From Chloroflexota bacterium (GTDB lineage: Bacteria; Chloroflexota; Anaerolineae; Aggregatilineales; Phototrophicaceae), in NCBI GenBank assembly GCA_023392115.1, contig JAEVZT010000126.1, positions 1-8,581 of the forward strand: a stretch of DNA of 8,581 nucleotides, read 5' to 3'. How positions within the stretch are numbered: the first letter of the stretch is position 1; every line of letters begins with the position of its first letter. Both the position numbers and the translations under genes were made by a program. Of the stretch, positions 1-7,251 are shown in pieces. Below the pieces are notes generated by a model, which did no database searches, had not been told where the DNA came from, and saw only the letters and a program-made list of their open reading frames with translations.

Positions 1-1512
1 AACGTCTCCGGCTGGGCTGGCGATCTGAATATCGACGATTTCACCGGCTGCGTCGTCTATTCGCGGATGGACATCACCGGCGAGATCGAAACGTCGAACG
101 CGAAAGTCAACCGTCTGTTCGAGAATGTCATGTCGAGCCAGAAGGGGAATTTCCTCGACATCCCGACCGACTGCCCGCAGCGTGACGAACGGCTTGGGTG
201 GACGGGCGATATACAGGTTTTTTCGGCGACCGCTTGCCTTAACATGGATGTCAGCGCCTTTCTGTCGAAGTTCGCCTACGACCTCGGCAAAGAGCAGGCG
301 AAAACCGGCGGCATGGTGCCGCACATCGTGCCGATGGTGAACCTGAGCAAAGGCGGTTCGACTGCATGGGGCGATGTGGCGACCATCCTGCCGTGGAACC
401 TGTACGAGTTCTACGGCGACACCGCTATTCTCGAACAGCAGTATCAGAGTATGCGCGCGTGGGTCGACTACATCAGGCAGGTCGATGACGCGTCCGGCGG
501 CAGGCGGCTGTGGACGGAAGGCGAGCATTTCGGCGACTGGCTGGCGCTCGACGCGCCCGACCCGGCGTCGCGCAAGGGCGGCACGCCGCTTGACTTCATC
601 GCCTCGGCATTCTACTGCTATTCGGCGCGGTTGGTCGCGCGAGCCGCCGCCGTACTCGGCAGGACACAGGAAGCCGCCGACTACGCCCGCTTATCGGACG
701 CTGTTCGGACGGCGATTCACAAGGAATATTTCACCCCAACCGGACGGCTGGCAGTCCCAACCCAGACCGGCTACCTGCTGGCGCTGTTCATGGAACTCGC
801 GCCCGACGAGCACCGCGAGCGCGTCCAGAACGACTTTATCGAGCGGATCAAGCAGGACAACATGCACCTGCGAACCGGGTTTGTCGGCACGCCTTACCTG
901 TGCCGCGTGCTTTCGCATATTGGCGCGAACGACATCGCCTACAAGCTGCTGCTGAACGAGGATTTCCCCTCGTGGCTGTACGCCGTCAACCTCGGCGCGA
1001 CGACGATTTGGGAGCGCTGGAACGCGCTCAATCCGGACGGTTCGATCCGCTCGCCCAAGCTGAATTCGCACGACCCCGACGGTTCGCTCCGGTCGGCGAA
1101 GATGAACTCGCTCAACCACTACGCCTACGGCTCGATTGTGGAATGGATGTTCCGCGATATGTGCGGGCTTAACCCAACGTCGGGCGACGACACAGTGACC
1201 GGCTTCCGCGCTGCTCGAATCGCGCCAAAACCGGATCAATCGCTCCAGTGGGCAAGAGCGCGCTACCGCTCAGCAGCCGGGCTGTACGAAAGCAGTTGGC
1301 GGATTGACGACACGGGCTATCTCACCATCGAAATCACAATCCCGTTCAACACGTCAGCCATCGTCGTGCTGCCTGATGCGCAGATGGGCGACATATTGAT
1401 CAACGGTCGTCGGCTGCACGACGGCGAGCAGATCGGCGAGAGCGTGGAATTGACGCTCGGCGCGGGCAGGTACAGGTTTGAATACCGGATGCGGGAAAAG
1501 GGTGTCCGTTAA
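1..1512 (+). CDS. Alpha-L-rhamnosidase, glycoside hydrolase family 78 (C-terminal part; 5' end outside window)
   Basis: Hydrolyses terminal alpha-L-rhamnose from plant or microbial glycans and glycosides by an inverting mechanism (family knowledge). The reading frame is open at base 1, so the ATG at 67 is internal: the residues before it already match the end of the beta-domain that precedes the catalytic barrel. 503 residues are visible, against roughly 850-1100 for full-length members. The (alpha/alpha)6 catalytic domain spans about residues 23-395 and a C-terminal beta-sandwich about 400-500. The family signature TDCPQRDERLGWTGD is at residues 56-70, with the expected general acid Glu63 and conserved Asp57 and Asp70. 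The probable base is Glu338 in TIWERW, followed by MNSLNHYAYGS near residue 368. Between these two motifs lies a 14-residue tandem duplication not expected in the family (residues 344-371). No signal peptide can be assessed. It converges with the DinB-like gene across a 58-bp gap that holds no clear terminator. Confidence 0.95.
   Translation, partial: NVSGWAGDLNIDDFTGCVVYSRMDITGEIETSNAKVNRLFENVMSSQKGNFLDIPTDCPQRDERLGWTGDIQVFSATACLNMDVSAFLSKFAYDLGKEQAKTGGMVPHIVPMVNLSKGGSTAWGDVATILPWNLYEFYGDTAILEQQYQSMRAWVDYIRQVDDASGGRRLWTEGEHFGDWLALDAPDPASRKGGTPLDFIASAFYCYSARLVARAAAVLGRTQEAADYARLSDAVRTAIHKEYFTPTGRLAVPTQTGYLLALFMELAPDEHRERVQNDFIERIKQDNMHLRTGFVGTPYLCRVLSHIGANDIAYKLLLNEDFPSWLYAVNLGATTIWERWNALNPDGSIRSPKLNSHDPDGSLRSAKMNSLNHYAYGSIVEWMFRDMCGLNPTSGDDTVTGFRAARIAPKPDQSLQWARARYRSAAGLYESSWRIDDTGYLTIEITIPFNTSAIVVLPDAQMGDILINGRRLHDGEQIGESVELTLGAGRYRFEYRMREKGVR
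1030..1113 (+). repeat. Diverged 42-bp in-frame tandem duplication inside the GH78 catalytic domain
   Basis: Two adjacent 42-bp units, 1030-1071 and 1072-1113, encode NPDGSIRSPKLNSH and DPDGSLRSAKMNSL. They share 9 of 14 residues and 32 of 42 bases by direct comparison. The second copy runs straight into the conserved NSLNHY motif. Removing one copy restores the spacing I expect for GH78 between WERW and the NSxNHY motif. The divergence, mostly at third positions or as conservative changes, argues for an old duplication rather than an assembly error. Confidence 0.85.
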
Positions 1513-1570
1513 CGATCGTGATGGGTCGGCAACCCTACGCGCCATCGAGAACACCCAAACCAACCCGCAC

Positions 1571-2098
1571 CTAGCGCGCGTCGTCCGCGCCTTGCTCCAA
1601 AATAGCGGCAATCCACGGGAAGTGTTCTTCGTAGTGGTGAAAGGTGTTGTAGATCAACGACAGCATGACCATTCCCTCGCGTAGATCGTCCTCGGGCTGG
1701 TACTCATTGAACGGTCGCCGCAGCTCTGATTCGGGCGCAGCGCGGATGCGTTCCATCACCTGCGCGTGATTCTGCCGCCAGAACGCCAGAACCTCTACCA
1801 GCGGCAGACCATGCGTGCGCCGATGTACCGCCGCGTTGACCGCGTCATCGCCCTGTTTGTAGGTGTCCCGGTCTACGCCAAGGTATTCGTGGATCGGTTT
1901 GCGATCGAGCAGGGCTAACAGACTCCCCTCGGCAAGCGCGAGATGGTACAGGTGATCCTTGGCTGACCAGCCGGCGTGATCGGTAAGTCCGGTCAGCTGC
2001 TCGTCGCTAAATCTGCCGAGATACTGTTCATAAGCGTTGTACTGCTGCTCGGTCAGCTGCAGCAGTTCATCTTTAGTGATGGCGTCAAAATCCGTCAT
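1571..2098 (-). CDS. DinB-like (ClbS/DfsB-type) four-helix-bundle protein
   Basis: A 175-residue, probably cytoplasmic, all-helical protein with no signal peptide. The segment GWSAKDHLYHLALAE (residues 43-57) has the pattern of the second helix of the DinB superfamily, with His49 and His52. HHYEEHFPW near residues 154-162 gives a late H-x3-H pair (His155, His159). DinB-fold proteins typically bind a divalent metal with three such histidines. Known relatives include thiol-dependent transferases, the mycothiol-dependent maleylpyruvate isomerase fold and the colibactin-protection protein ClbS. The middle segment LPLVEVLAFWRQNHAQVMERI resembles the ClbS/DfsB arrangement, but I cannot separate that subfamily from other DinB-like proteins by eye. 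The start is supported by AAAGGA 7 nt upstream. It lies 73 bp after the SH3b gene on the same strand, so it may be read from the same transcript, although its own ribosome site and unrelated function leave that open. The substrate is unknown. Confidence 0.8.
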   Translation of the reverse strand: MTDFDAITKDELLQLTEQQYNAYEQYLGRFSDEQLTGLTDHAGWSAKDHLYHLALAEGSLLALLDRKPIHEYLGVDRDTYKQGDDAVNAAVHRRTHGLPLVEVLAFWRQNHAQVMERIRAAPESELRRPFNEYQPEDDLREGMVMLSLIYNTFHHYEEHFPWIAAILEQGADDAR

Positions 2099-2105
2099 GC
2101 GTTGT

Positions 2106-2111
2106 TCCTTT
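2106..2111 (-). promoter_or_regulatory. Ribosome binding site of the DinB-like gene
   Basis: AAAGGA on the minus strand, 7 nt before the ATG at 2098-2096, which fixes that start. The rest of the 73-bp gap to the upstream SH3b gene (2099-2171) holds only short GC-rich self-complementary stretches, such as GCGA-loop-TCGC around 2140-2150. No T-run follows, so I see no terminator there. Confidence 0.7.
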
Positions 2112-2171
2112 CATTCAGATGCTTCGTCGTGCGCGAGCGCGAGCGTTCGCAGCAGATCGAACGGACGCGAT

Positions 2172-3185
2172 TTAGCGCGCCCCCTCATTCGACAGCGCCG
2201 CTTGCAGCAGCGCGACCAGACTTAGACTCTGTTCCGCCGACTCGAGATCCGCTAGTGCCGCGTCCACGTCGGATGCCGGTACGTTAACTTGCGGCGTTGA
2301 GCACACTTCGCGCAGTCGCGCCGCCGCCCGGTTGATCGCCGCCTCGGCTTCGCCCAAGCCGGTCTGGATCGCCGCGTAGAGCGGTTCGCGCACCAGATCA
2401 TTGTCGAGCAGCCGGATCAGCGCGAACTCGCCGGGAAGGTTGTTACAGGAAACCGGCTGCCCGCTGCTCAAACGCCACCAGCGCGAGTAGAGGTCGTTGT
2501 ACGTGTTCCAGAGGCGGGTGAGATTGCGATTGACCAGCATTTCCAGCCGCCCGCCGGCGATCAACATGGCGGCGTTCGGCAGATTGCGATAACTGCCGAG
2601 CGCGCTGACCCAGTAGAAATTCGCGCCGATCTTGAACTGCACCCAGACGAAGTCTGAATCGCCGAAGTAGGCGGTTGCCTCGACATAGGCGGGACCTGCC
2701 AGCGGGTAGTCGACCCGCTGCTGCGCGCCAATGATCCCGGTGTAAATCGGCATGTCGGGCGTGATGAGGACAGTTCGCAGCGTGCCGCGCACGAAGTCGA
2801 CGGTTCGCACGCCGTCCACCGGCAGCGCGAGCATGTTCCCCGTCCAGAACGTGAGCGAGGTTTGCACCCAGCCATATGTCACGCCGTCGATCGTCGCTTC
2901 GGGGTAAGCGTCAGTCAGCCGATCGCCCGTGTACGCGATCTGAAGCCAGCTCGCGTCCTGCGTCCGTCCGGTTGCGCGGTAGGTCGTGCCAAAGTCCAGC
3001 ACCGCGAGGCGTTCCCAGTTGATCCCCGGACCCGCCCGCAGCGAGACGTTATACTGCATCGTGGCGTAAACGTCATCAAGCGCATCCTGCGCCTGCGCCG
3101 GGACGGGTGCGATCAAGCCCCCACACAGCAGAAGGATGATCAGGAGCGTTGTTGAGACAAGCGGCAGCCGATACGTGGACATCAT
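2172..3185 (-). CDS. Exported protein with two SH3b-like domains and a C-terminal two-cysteine helical domain
   Basis: 337 residues. A Sec signal peptide is clear: short n-region, hydrophobic core about residues 7-26, probable cleavage after PAQA at 32. Residues about 42-108 form a bacterial SH3 domain (NVSLRAGPG start, SWLQIAY core, GWVQ end). Residues about 135-205 look like a second, more diverged SH3b (MPIYTG, VWVQFKIG, FYWVSALGSY). SH3b domains commonly bind peptidoglycan or other wall ligands, but no hydrolase domain is attached. From about 210 the protein is helical, with Cys247 and Cys295 bracketing a 47-residue stretch; this domain recurs in the gene at the right edge of the window. 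Cys21 lies in LLLC and lacks the small residue before it that a lipobox needs, so a lipoprotein is unlikely. Its ATG overlaps the stop of the propeller gene by 4 nt (ATGA), implying translational coupling. The function is unknown. Confidence 0.85.
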   Translation of the reverse strand: MMSTYRLPLVSTTLLIILLLCGGLIAPVPAQAQDALDDVYATMQYNVSLRAGPGINWERLAVLDFGTTYRATGRTQDASWLQIAYTGDRLTDAYPEATIDGVTYGWVQTSLTFWTGNMLALPVDGVRTVDFVRGTLRTVLITPDMPIYTGIIGAQQRVDYPLAGPAYVEATAYFGDSDFVWVQFKIGANFYWVSALGSYRNLPNAAMLIAGGRLEMLVNRNLTRLWNTYNDLYSRWWRLSSGQPVSCNNLPGEFALIRLLDNDLVREPLYAAIQTGLGEAEAAINRAAARLREVCSTPQVNVPASDVDAALADLESAEQSLSLVALLQAALSNEGAR

Positions 3186-6100
3186 CGTGCTCCAGTCAGA
3201 GTAGCGGTCGCCAAGGGCGTCGAGGTCGGCGTTGGCGTGACAACTGCGCCCGTGCCATAGCTGCCCGGGTTCTGCCCCCAGACGATCAGGCTGAAAATAC
3301 CGCGCACGAGGTCGACCACCGCGCCGGTCTGCGTATCGAGGACGAGCAGGTGTTCCTCTTGGTCATCGATCAGCCGCGCCACGAACGCCACGTAGCGCGA
3401 GTCGGGCGACCAGTGCAGCCGCGAACTGCCTGAGGCGCTGGCGAGGCGCGGAATGCAGTAAGCCTGTTCTGCGCCTGTTTCGGCGTTGTACGTCACTAGT
3501 CCCGTGTTCTGCATGACCGCCATGTGAGTCCCATCGGGCGACCACACGCCGCCCCCCGGCGACTCCTCGACGCGGGCGCGCTGTGCTTCGACCGTCGGGA
3601 AGACGATCTCGTAGCGCGGCGGTCGATTGGTTCTATCCGGGAAGTAGAAGTAGAGCCGCTCGCCGTAGGGATGCCAGCTGAAATCGGCTGAATAGAGGGG
3701 ATGCTGCGCGAAAAAGATCGTTTCGCCTGTCCCTTGATGGTACAGGTAGTAGCGGTTGCCCGTGCCTGTCCCCGTCCCATACTGGGCGCCGACGACGACC
3801 CATTCCCCGCCCGGCTGGCGCGTGATCAGCGTCGCCGGAATGCCATTGACCCTGATCGACGGGCTGCGTTCGATGACCGGCGGATCGGGGAAGACGTTGA
3901 GCACATCGCGCGCGATGATCGGGACGACGGTCGGCGTTTCACCGACGGTAATCACCCCGTTCCATTCGAGCATGTCGGGGGCAGCCCAGCGCAGATTTTG
4001 CGGAAAAGGCGTTGCCGGGTTGGGCGTCCGCAAGTCCCACAGGACGCGCTGATCGCTGTTGTCGGGACGTACCACGTAGACAAGTTCAAACGTCTGCGCG
4101 AGAATCCATGCGCTGTCGGGCGAGTACTGGCAGTTGAGCCCGAAACCGCACGCCGGTGCAGTCTCGTCTTGAAGGCGCTGACCATCTTCCGGTTCGACCG
4201 CCCAGATGCCAGAATCACCGAACGTCGCGTAGATTCGCCCTTCGGCGGCGTAATCCGGCGGCAGGTTCTGCGGTGTGTAGAGCGTTTGCGCCGGGCAAAT
4301 CTTCTCGTTCTGCCGGACAACCTGTTCATTCGGCAGCGGGAAGATCGTCTGCGACGGCGTGATCGTCAGCGTCGGTCGCGCCGTGCCGATCGGGAACGGA
4401 GTCTGTGTCGGAACGATCGCCGCTTGCGTCGATTCCGGGTAGATCAGGTTTTGCGCGGTGCTGGCGGCGACCGCCGTCGCGGTGTAGGGAAGCCCCGCCA
4501 TCTCATGCGGAAAGCCAAGACGGTAAATCGTCAGTTCCCCCGGCAGGTTCGACGCGGCGATCAGTTGGCGATCGTCGCTCATGATCGCCATGTTCAGCGG
4601 AAAGTCCATGATCTCGGCGAACAGCGGCGCGATCAGGTCAAGCGGATTCGACCGCGGTGCGGGAGCGGTCGGCATCGCGCCGAAGCTGCGAACGCCGCTT
4701 ACCGCGTCGATCCACATGACCTGCGAAACAGCCCCCTCACCACCCGTTCCGCTGACCTGCCCTTCCAGCGCGAGGACGACGCCTTCGCAGACCAGCGCCG
4801 CCAGCTCAGCGTAAGCGTTTTCAGGCACGGCGGCAGCCATGTCGCGCCAGAGCCGCGTATACGCCTCGCGCTCGGCGGGGTTCGGGAACAGGTCAAACAG
4901 GCAGTCGGGCACGCTGCCGACCGGTACGGCTGTCGCGTTGATCGGCGTCGGCGTCACCGTCGCGTTTTCGACGTACATCGGCGTGAACGTCGGCGTGGTG
5001 GCGAGCGTGGCGATGACTTCTTGCTCTCCAAGATCAGACGCGGCGCACAGATCGAGCGCAAGCTGGTGCAGCCTGTCTGAGCGGACGAAGTACAGGCGGC
5101 GCTCCCAGAGCAGGCGCAGCGATTCCTCGTGTTCGGGGAAACGCTCGGCGAGGCAGGCGGGCAGCCCGCTCGGCGCGTAGTCGACGCCGTAGATGCGCGC
5201 CGGCTGGGCGTCGCGCAAGCCGCTGCCGCCGACGTAGACCGTTTTGTCGTCAATCCAGCCGTAAGCGCGACCGCCCGCGCCCGGCGGCAGATCATCGCCC
5301 GCGATGACCCACAACGGAATCGACCTGCCGATGCCTGTGACGGCGATCGCGCCGCCCGCCGCGCCGTACATCCCCGACTCATGATCGCTGAGGACGGTCA
5401 GCAGGTGCGTCCATGACGGATTGACAACTGAATCGACAATGCTCAAGCCATAGCCGGCAAACTGCGCGTACGGAAGGTGGTAGACCTCATTGGCGTCGAA
5501 GTCTTGAACCGTCATGCCGTTGTCGGTGCGGTACAGGATGCGATAACCATCGGCTGAAATCGTCTGGATATAGAAGGCGTCGTAGGTAAGCATCTCGCGC
5601 CGTAGGACTGAATTCGTGGCGATATCCCACAGCCGCCATTCCGTGCCGGAGATTGTCACCATTGTCCCCGGTTCGCGCCCGAAGAAGAACTGATCGTAAC
5701 TAAACGAGTAGCGCAGGTCTTCGGCGATCACGGTGAACGTTTCGGCGTCATAGCGCTGGAAGTCGCTCAGGAACGTCTCGCCCGCAGCGTCAAAGGCGAG
5801 GACGCGGTTCTGCGCCGCGCGGCTGTAGGGACTCGGTGAGCGCAGCGACGGGATCAGGGCATCAATTTCGCGCCCCGACGCAATGCTGTACGCGGCGATC
5901 ACTTCTGTACCCCCACGCGACTCGCGCGTCAGGAGGGTCGTGCTATCGGGGCTGAGCGCCATCTGGGTGACCGTATATTCCCCACTGCTGAGGATGAACC
6001 GACGGTCACCACTGCGTTCGCGCACGTAGAGCAGCGTCCGCGTGCTGCCAGAAGCGGGGTCGAGCGGCTGCACGACGTCAATCAGGGCAAGTGACTGTGT

Positions 6101-7105
6101 GCGCACACGCTGACGCTCACCCATCAGGGCGCGCCAGAGCACGCCTCTTGACATGCGCTGCGCGTCGCCGCGCAGCACATCATCCGCGTCGTCTGTTAAG
6201 GGGATTTCCAGCGGATACTCGGTGACGGTGCGGCTGCCCGTGTCGACTTGCAGCAGAACGCTTCTTGAGCCTGAAAAGACGTATACTTTGCCGTCGCTGA
6301 CGCTCGTCCACACGCGCAGCGCGTCAGTCTCATAGCTTGTGGTCGGGATTTCATACAGCATGTCGAGCGTGAGGGCATCGAGCACCACCAGCCGCGACGG
6401 CAGCGACGCGATGATGTGATCGTCGGGGGTCAGCGCGAAGCCGCTCCGGTAGTCGTACATGATCTGGCTGCTCTCGCCGTTCGGCAGCGTCGAGGCGCCT
6501 TCGCCAAGCGCCGACGGCAAGTGCCACACCCACGGATAGACGACCGTGTCATTTTCGGAGCGGCGCAGCGCCGGCGGCGCGGGGTAAACGCCGTAGAAGA
6601 TCAGGATCTCGTCGCGGCTCGAAAACGCCAGCGGACCAACCAACTGACGCGGATCGCCGGGCGCGATCAAGCTGGCGGCGAGCGTTCCGGTTTGCGTGTC
6701 CCACAGTTCGACGTCAAGATCGTTGATGACGGCGAGATAGCGCCCATCATGGCTGAAGCGCATGTCGACGATGTTGGCGGCTTGTTGTGCATCTTCCGTC
6801 GGCAGATCTCGAAGCGTGAAGCGCGTTTCGTAAGTGCGCGCGTCCATCAGCAGCAGCCGGTTGTACGCGTCGACGAGCGCGAACTGTTCGGTCGGCGCGT
6901 CGTAGACGATCCGCCGGGGCAGCGCGCGCCCGATTTCGCCTGCCACGCTGAACGGCTCGTCGCCATACATACTCAGCGGAAAGGCGGACGTCGGCGTTGC
7001 TCCTGCCTGAGAGACTGCCTGTTCGGGAAACCAGAGCGAGCTGGAGAGCGCAGCGGCGATCAATAATCCCAACAAGAGGAAGTACAGCGAGGAACGGCGC
7101 ATCAT
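3182..7105 (-). CDS. Giant exported WD40/PD40-like beta-propeller protein with Thr/Pro linkers and duplicated Cys-bracketed helical modules
   Basis: 1,307 residues. The N-terminus (MMRRSS, then a hydrophobic core about residues 7-26) is a signal peptide or membrane anchor, with possible cleavage near SQA at 34. An N-terminal propeller region spans about 50-630, with blade motifs such as FSHDGRYLAV (from 117) and LSPDSTTLL (from 384). Two helical modules bracketed by Cys651/Cys687 and Cys735/Cys773 follow, separated by a Thr/Pro linker at 700-731. A second Thr/Pro-rich linker lies at 875-925. A C-terminal propeller region (about 940-1285) has YSPDSAW (994), WSPDGTHM (1188) and WSPDSRYVAFV (1232). 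The protein ends in a Thr/Pro tail at 1290-1307. TolB/WD40-like propellers usually mediate binding; no catalytic motif is visible. Cys986 and Cys992 may form a small disulfide loop. It is the first gene of a probable two- or three-gene operon and is divergent from the 7259-8098 gene. The ligand is unknown. Confidence 0.85.
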   Translation of the reverse strand: MMRRSSLYFLLLGLLIAAALSSSLWFPEQAVSQAGATPTSAFPLSMYGDEPFSVAGEIGRALPRRIVYDAPTEQFALVDAYNRLLLMDARTYETRFTLRDLPTEDAQQAANIVDMRFSHDGRYLAVINDLDVELWDTQTGTLAASLIAPGDPRQLVGPLAFSSRDEILIFYGVYPAPPALRRSENDTVVYPWVWHLPSALGEGASTLPNGESSQIMYDYRSGFALTPDDHIIASLPSRLVVLDALTLDMLYEIPTTSYETDALRVWTSVSDGKVYVFSGSRSVLLQVDTGSRTVTEYPLEIPLTDDADDVLRGDAQRMSRGVLWRALMGERQRVRTQSLALIDVVQPLDPASGSTRTLLYVRERSGDRRFILSSGEYTVTQMALSPDSTTLLTRESRGGTEVIAAYSIASGREIDALIPSLRSPSPYSRAAQNRVLAFDAAGETFLSDFQRYDAETFTVIAEDLRYSFSYDQFFFGREPGTMVTISGTEWRLWDIATNSVLRREMLTYDAFYIQTISADGYRILYRTDNGMTVQDFDANEVYHLPYAQFAGYGLSIVDSVVNPSWTHLLTVLSDHESGMYGAAGGAIAVTGIGRSIPLWVIAGDDLPPGAGGRAYGWIDDKTVYVGGSGLRDAQPARIYGVDYAPSGLPACLAERFPEHEESLRLLWERRLYFVRSDRLHQLALDLCAASDLGEQEVIATLATTPTFTPMYVENATVTPTPINATAVPVGSVPDCLFDLFPNPAEREAYTRLWRDMAAAVPENAYAELAALVCEGVVLALEGQVSGTGGEGAVSQVMWIDAVSGVRSFGAMPTAPAPRSNPLDLIAPLFAEIMDFPLNMAIMSDDRQLIAASNLPGELTIYRLGFPHEMAGLPYTATAVAASTAQNLIYPESTQAAIVPTQTPFPIGTARPTLTITPSQTIFPLPNEQVVRQNEKICPAQTLYTPQNLPPDYAAEGRIYATFGDSGIWAVEPEDGQRLQDETAPACGFGLNCQYSPDSAWILAQTFELVYVVRPDNSDQRVLWDLRTPNPATPFPQNLRWAAPDMLEWNGVITVGETPTVVPIIARDVLNVFPDPPVIERSPSIRVNGIPATLITRQPGGEWVVVGAQYGTGTGTGNRYYLYHQGTGETIFFAQHPLYSADFSWHPYGERLYFYFPDRTNRPPRYEIVFPTVEAQRARVEESPGGGVWSPDGTHMAVMQNTGLVTYNAETGAEQAYCIPRLASASGSSRLHWSPDSRYVAFVARLIDDQEEHLLVLDTQTGAVVDLVRGIFSLIVWGQNPGSYGTGAVVTPTPTSTPLATATLTGAR
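3190..3193 (-). promoter_or_regulatory. Ribosome binding site of the two-SH3b gene; tandem ATGATG start
   Basis: GGAG on the minus strand, inside the last codons of the propeller gene. It is 4 nt from the first ATG (3185) and 7 nt from the second (3182). The second spacing is closer to the usual optimum, so translation may begin at Met2. The protein differs by only one residue either way. Confidence 0.6.
4778..4909 (-). repeat. Cys-bracketed helical module, copy 2 (residues 733-776 of the propeller protein)
   Basis: Pattern P-x-C-L-x3-F-P-x11-W-x19-C, from Cys735 to Cys773. It is two residues longer than copy 1 between Pro and Trp and otherwise co-linear. The first seven positions share C-L-x3-F-P with copy 1. 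The even Cys placement in an exported protein suggests one disulfide per module. Confidence 0.7.
4913..5008 (-). other. Thr/Pro-rich linker between the two Cys modules (residues 700-731)
   Basis: The encoded segment is dominated by Thr, Pro, Ala and Val (TPTFTP, TVTPTP). Such unstructured linkers are frequent in exported Chloroflexota proteins and may be O-glycosylated; that is inference here. It separates the two copies of the Cys module and was probably part of the duplication or a hinge between propeller halves. Confidence 0.7.
5036..5161 (-). repeat. Cys-bracketed helical module, copy 1 (residues 649-690 of the propeller protein)
   Basis: Pattern P-x-C-L-x3-F-P-x9-W-x19-C, from Cys651 to Cys687, predicted helical. 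From the Trp onward it aligns without gaps with copy 2, sharing the Trp, a Val 7 residues later, a Leu-Ala pair at 15-16 and the closing Cys at 20. I do not recognise it as a named domain. Confidence 0.7.
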
Positions 7106-7107
7106 CT

Positions 7108-7112
7108 CTCCT
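7108..7112 (-). promoter_or_regulatory. Ribosome binding site of the propeller gene; tandem ATGATG start
   Basis: AGGAG on the minus strand, only 2 nt from the first ATG (7105) but 5 nt from the second (7102). The second ATG is therefore the more probable initiation codon, giving MRRSS as the N-terminus. The gene downstream has the same tandem ATGATG arrangement. Confidence 0.65.
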
Positions 7113-7246
7113 ATGTGTGGCTCGGTAGACGCTTAGCGATGCGTTGTCACTTTTACTTTACCAGCTTCCGGCGGACGTTTGCTATACGTTTCGCCTGTTT
7201 GTGATCGCCGTTTGCCGTTTTGCAGTTATGATCGAAGTCGACAACG

Positions 7247-7251
7247 AAAGG
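7247..7251 (+). promoter_or_regulatory. Ribosome binding site of the second SH3b gene
   Basis: AAAGG 7 nt before the ATG at 7259 supports that start. The earlier ATG at 7228 is out of frame. Confidence 0.65.

Noticed and set aside
67..69. ATG as the start of the rhamnosidase
   Set aside because: The frame is open upstream to base 1, and those residues (VSGWAGDLNIDDFTG and following) match the expected GH78 beta-domain end, so the gene begins outside the window.
1513..1570. Bidirectional terminator between the rhamnosidase and DinB-like genes
   Set aside because: Only weak pairs are present (GGGT-loop-ACCC near 1523-1536 and a distant GGGTGT/ACACCC), with no T-run on either strand.
2131..2150. 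GCGCGA direct repeat and small hairpin between the two-SH3b and DinB-like genes
   Set aside because: It is short and GC-driven with no T-run, so there is no evidence for a terminator or regulatory RNA.
3113..3130. Lipobox in the signal peptide of the two-SH3b protein (Cys21)
   Set aside because: The residue before the Cys is Leu rather than Gly, Ala or Ser, and a further hydrophobic stretch with a good PAQA cleavage site follows.
3701..5080. Long plus-strand open frame (about 459 codons) antisense to the propeller gene
   Set aside because: It is extremely Arg-rich with no domain pattern, typical of the antisense frame of a GC-rich gene. The minus-strand frame has a signal peptide, repeats and a ribosome site.
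7144..7188. Promoter made of TTGTCA (7144) and TATACG (7183)
   Set aside because: The two boxes are about 33 bp apart, far too distant to act together, and neither has a good partner at 16-18 bp.
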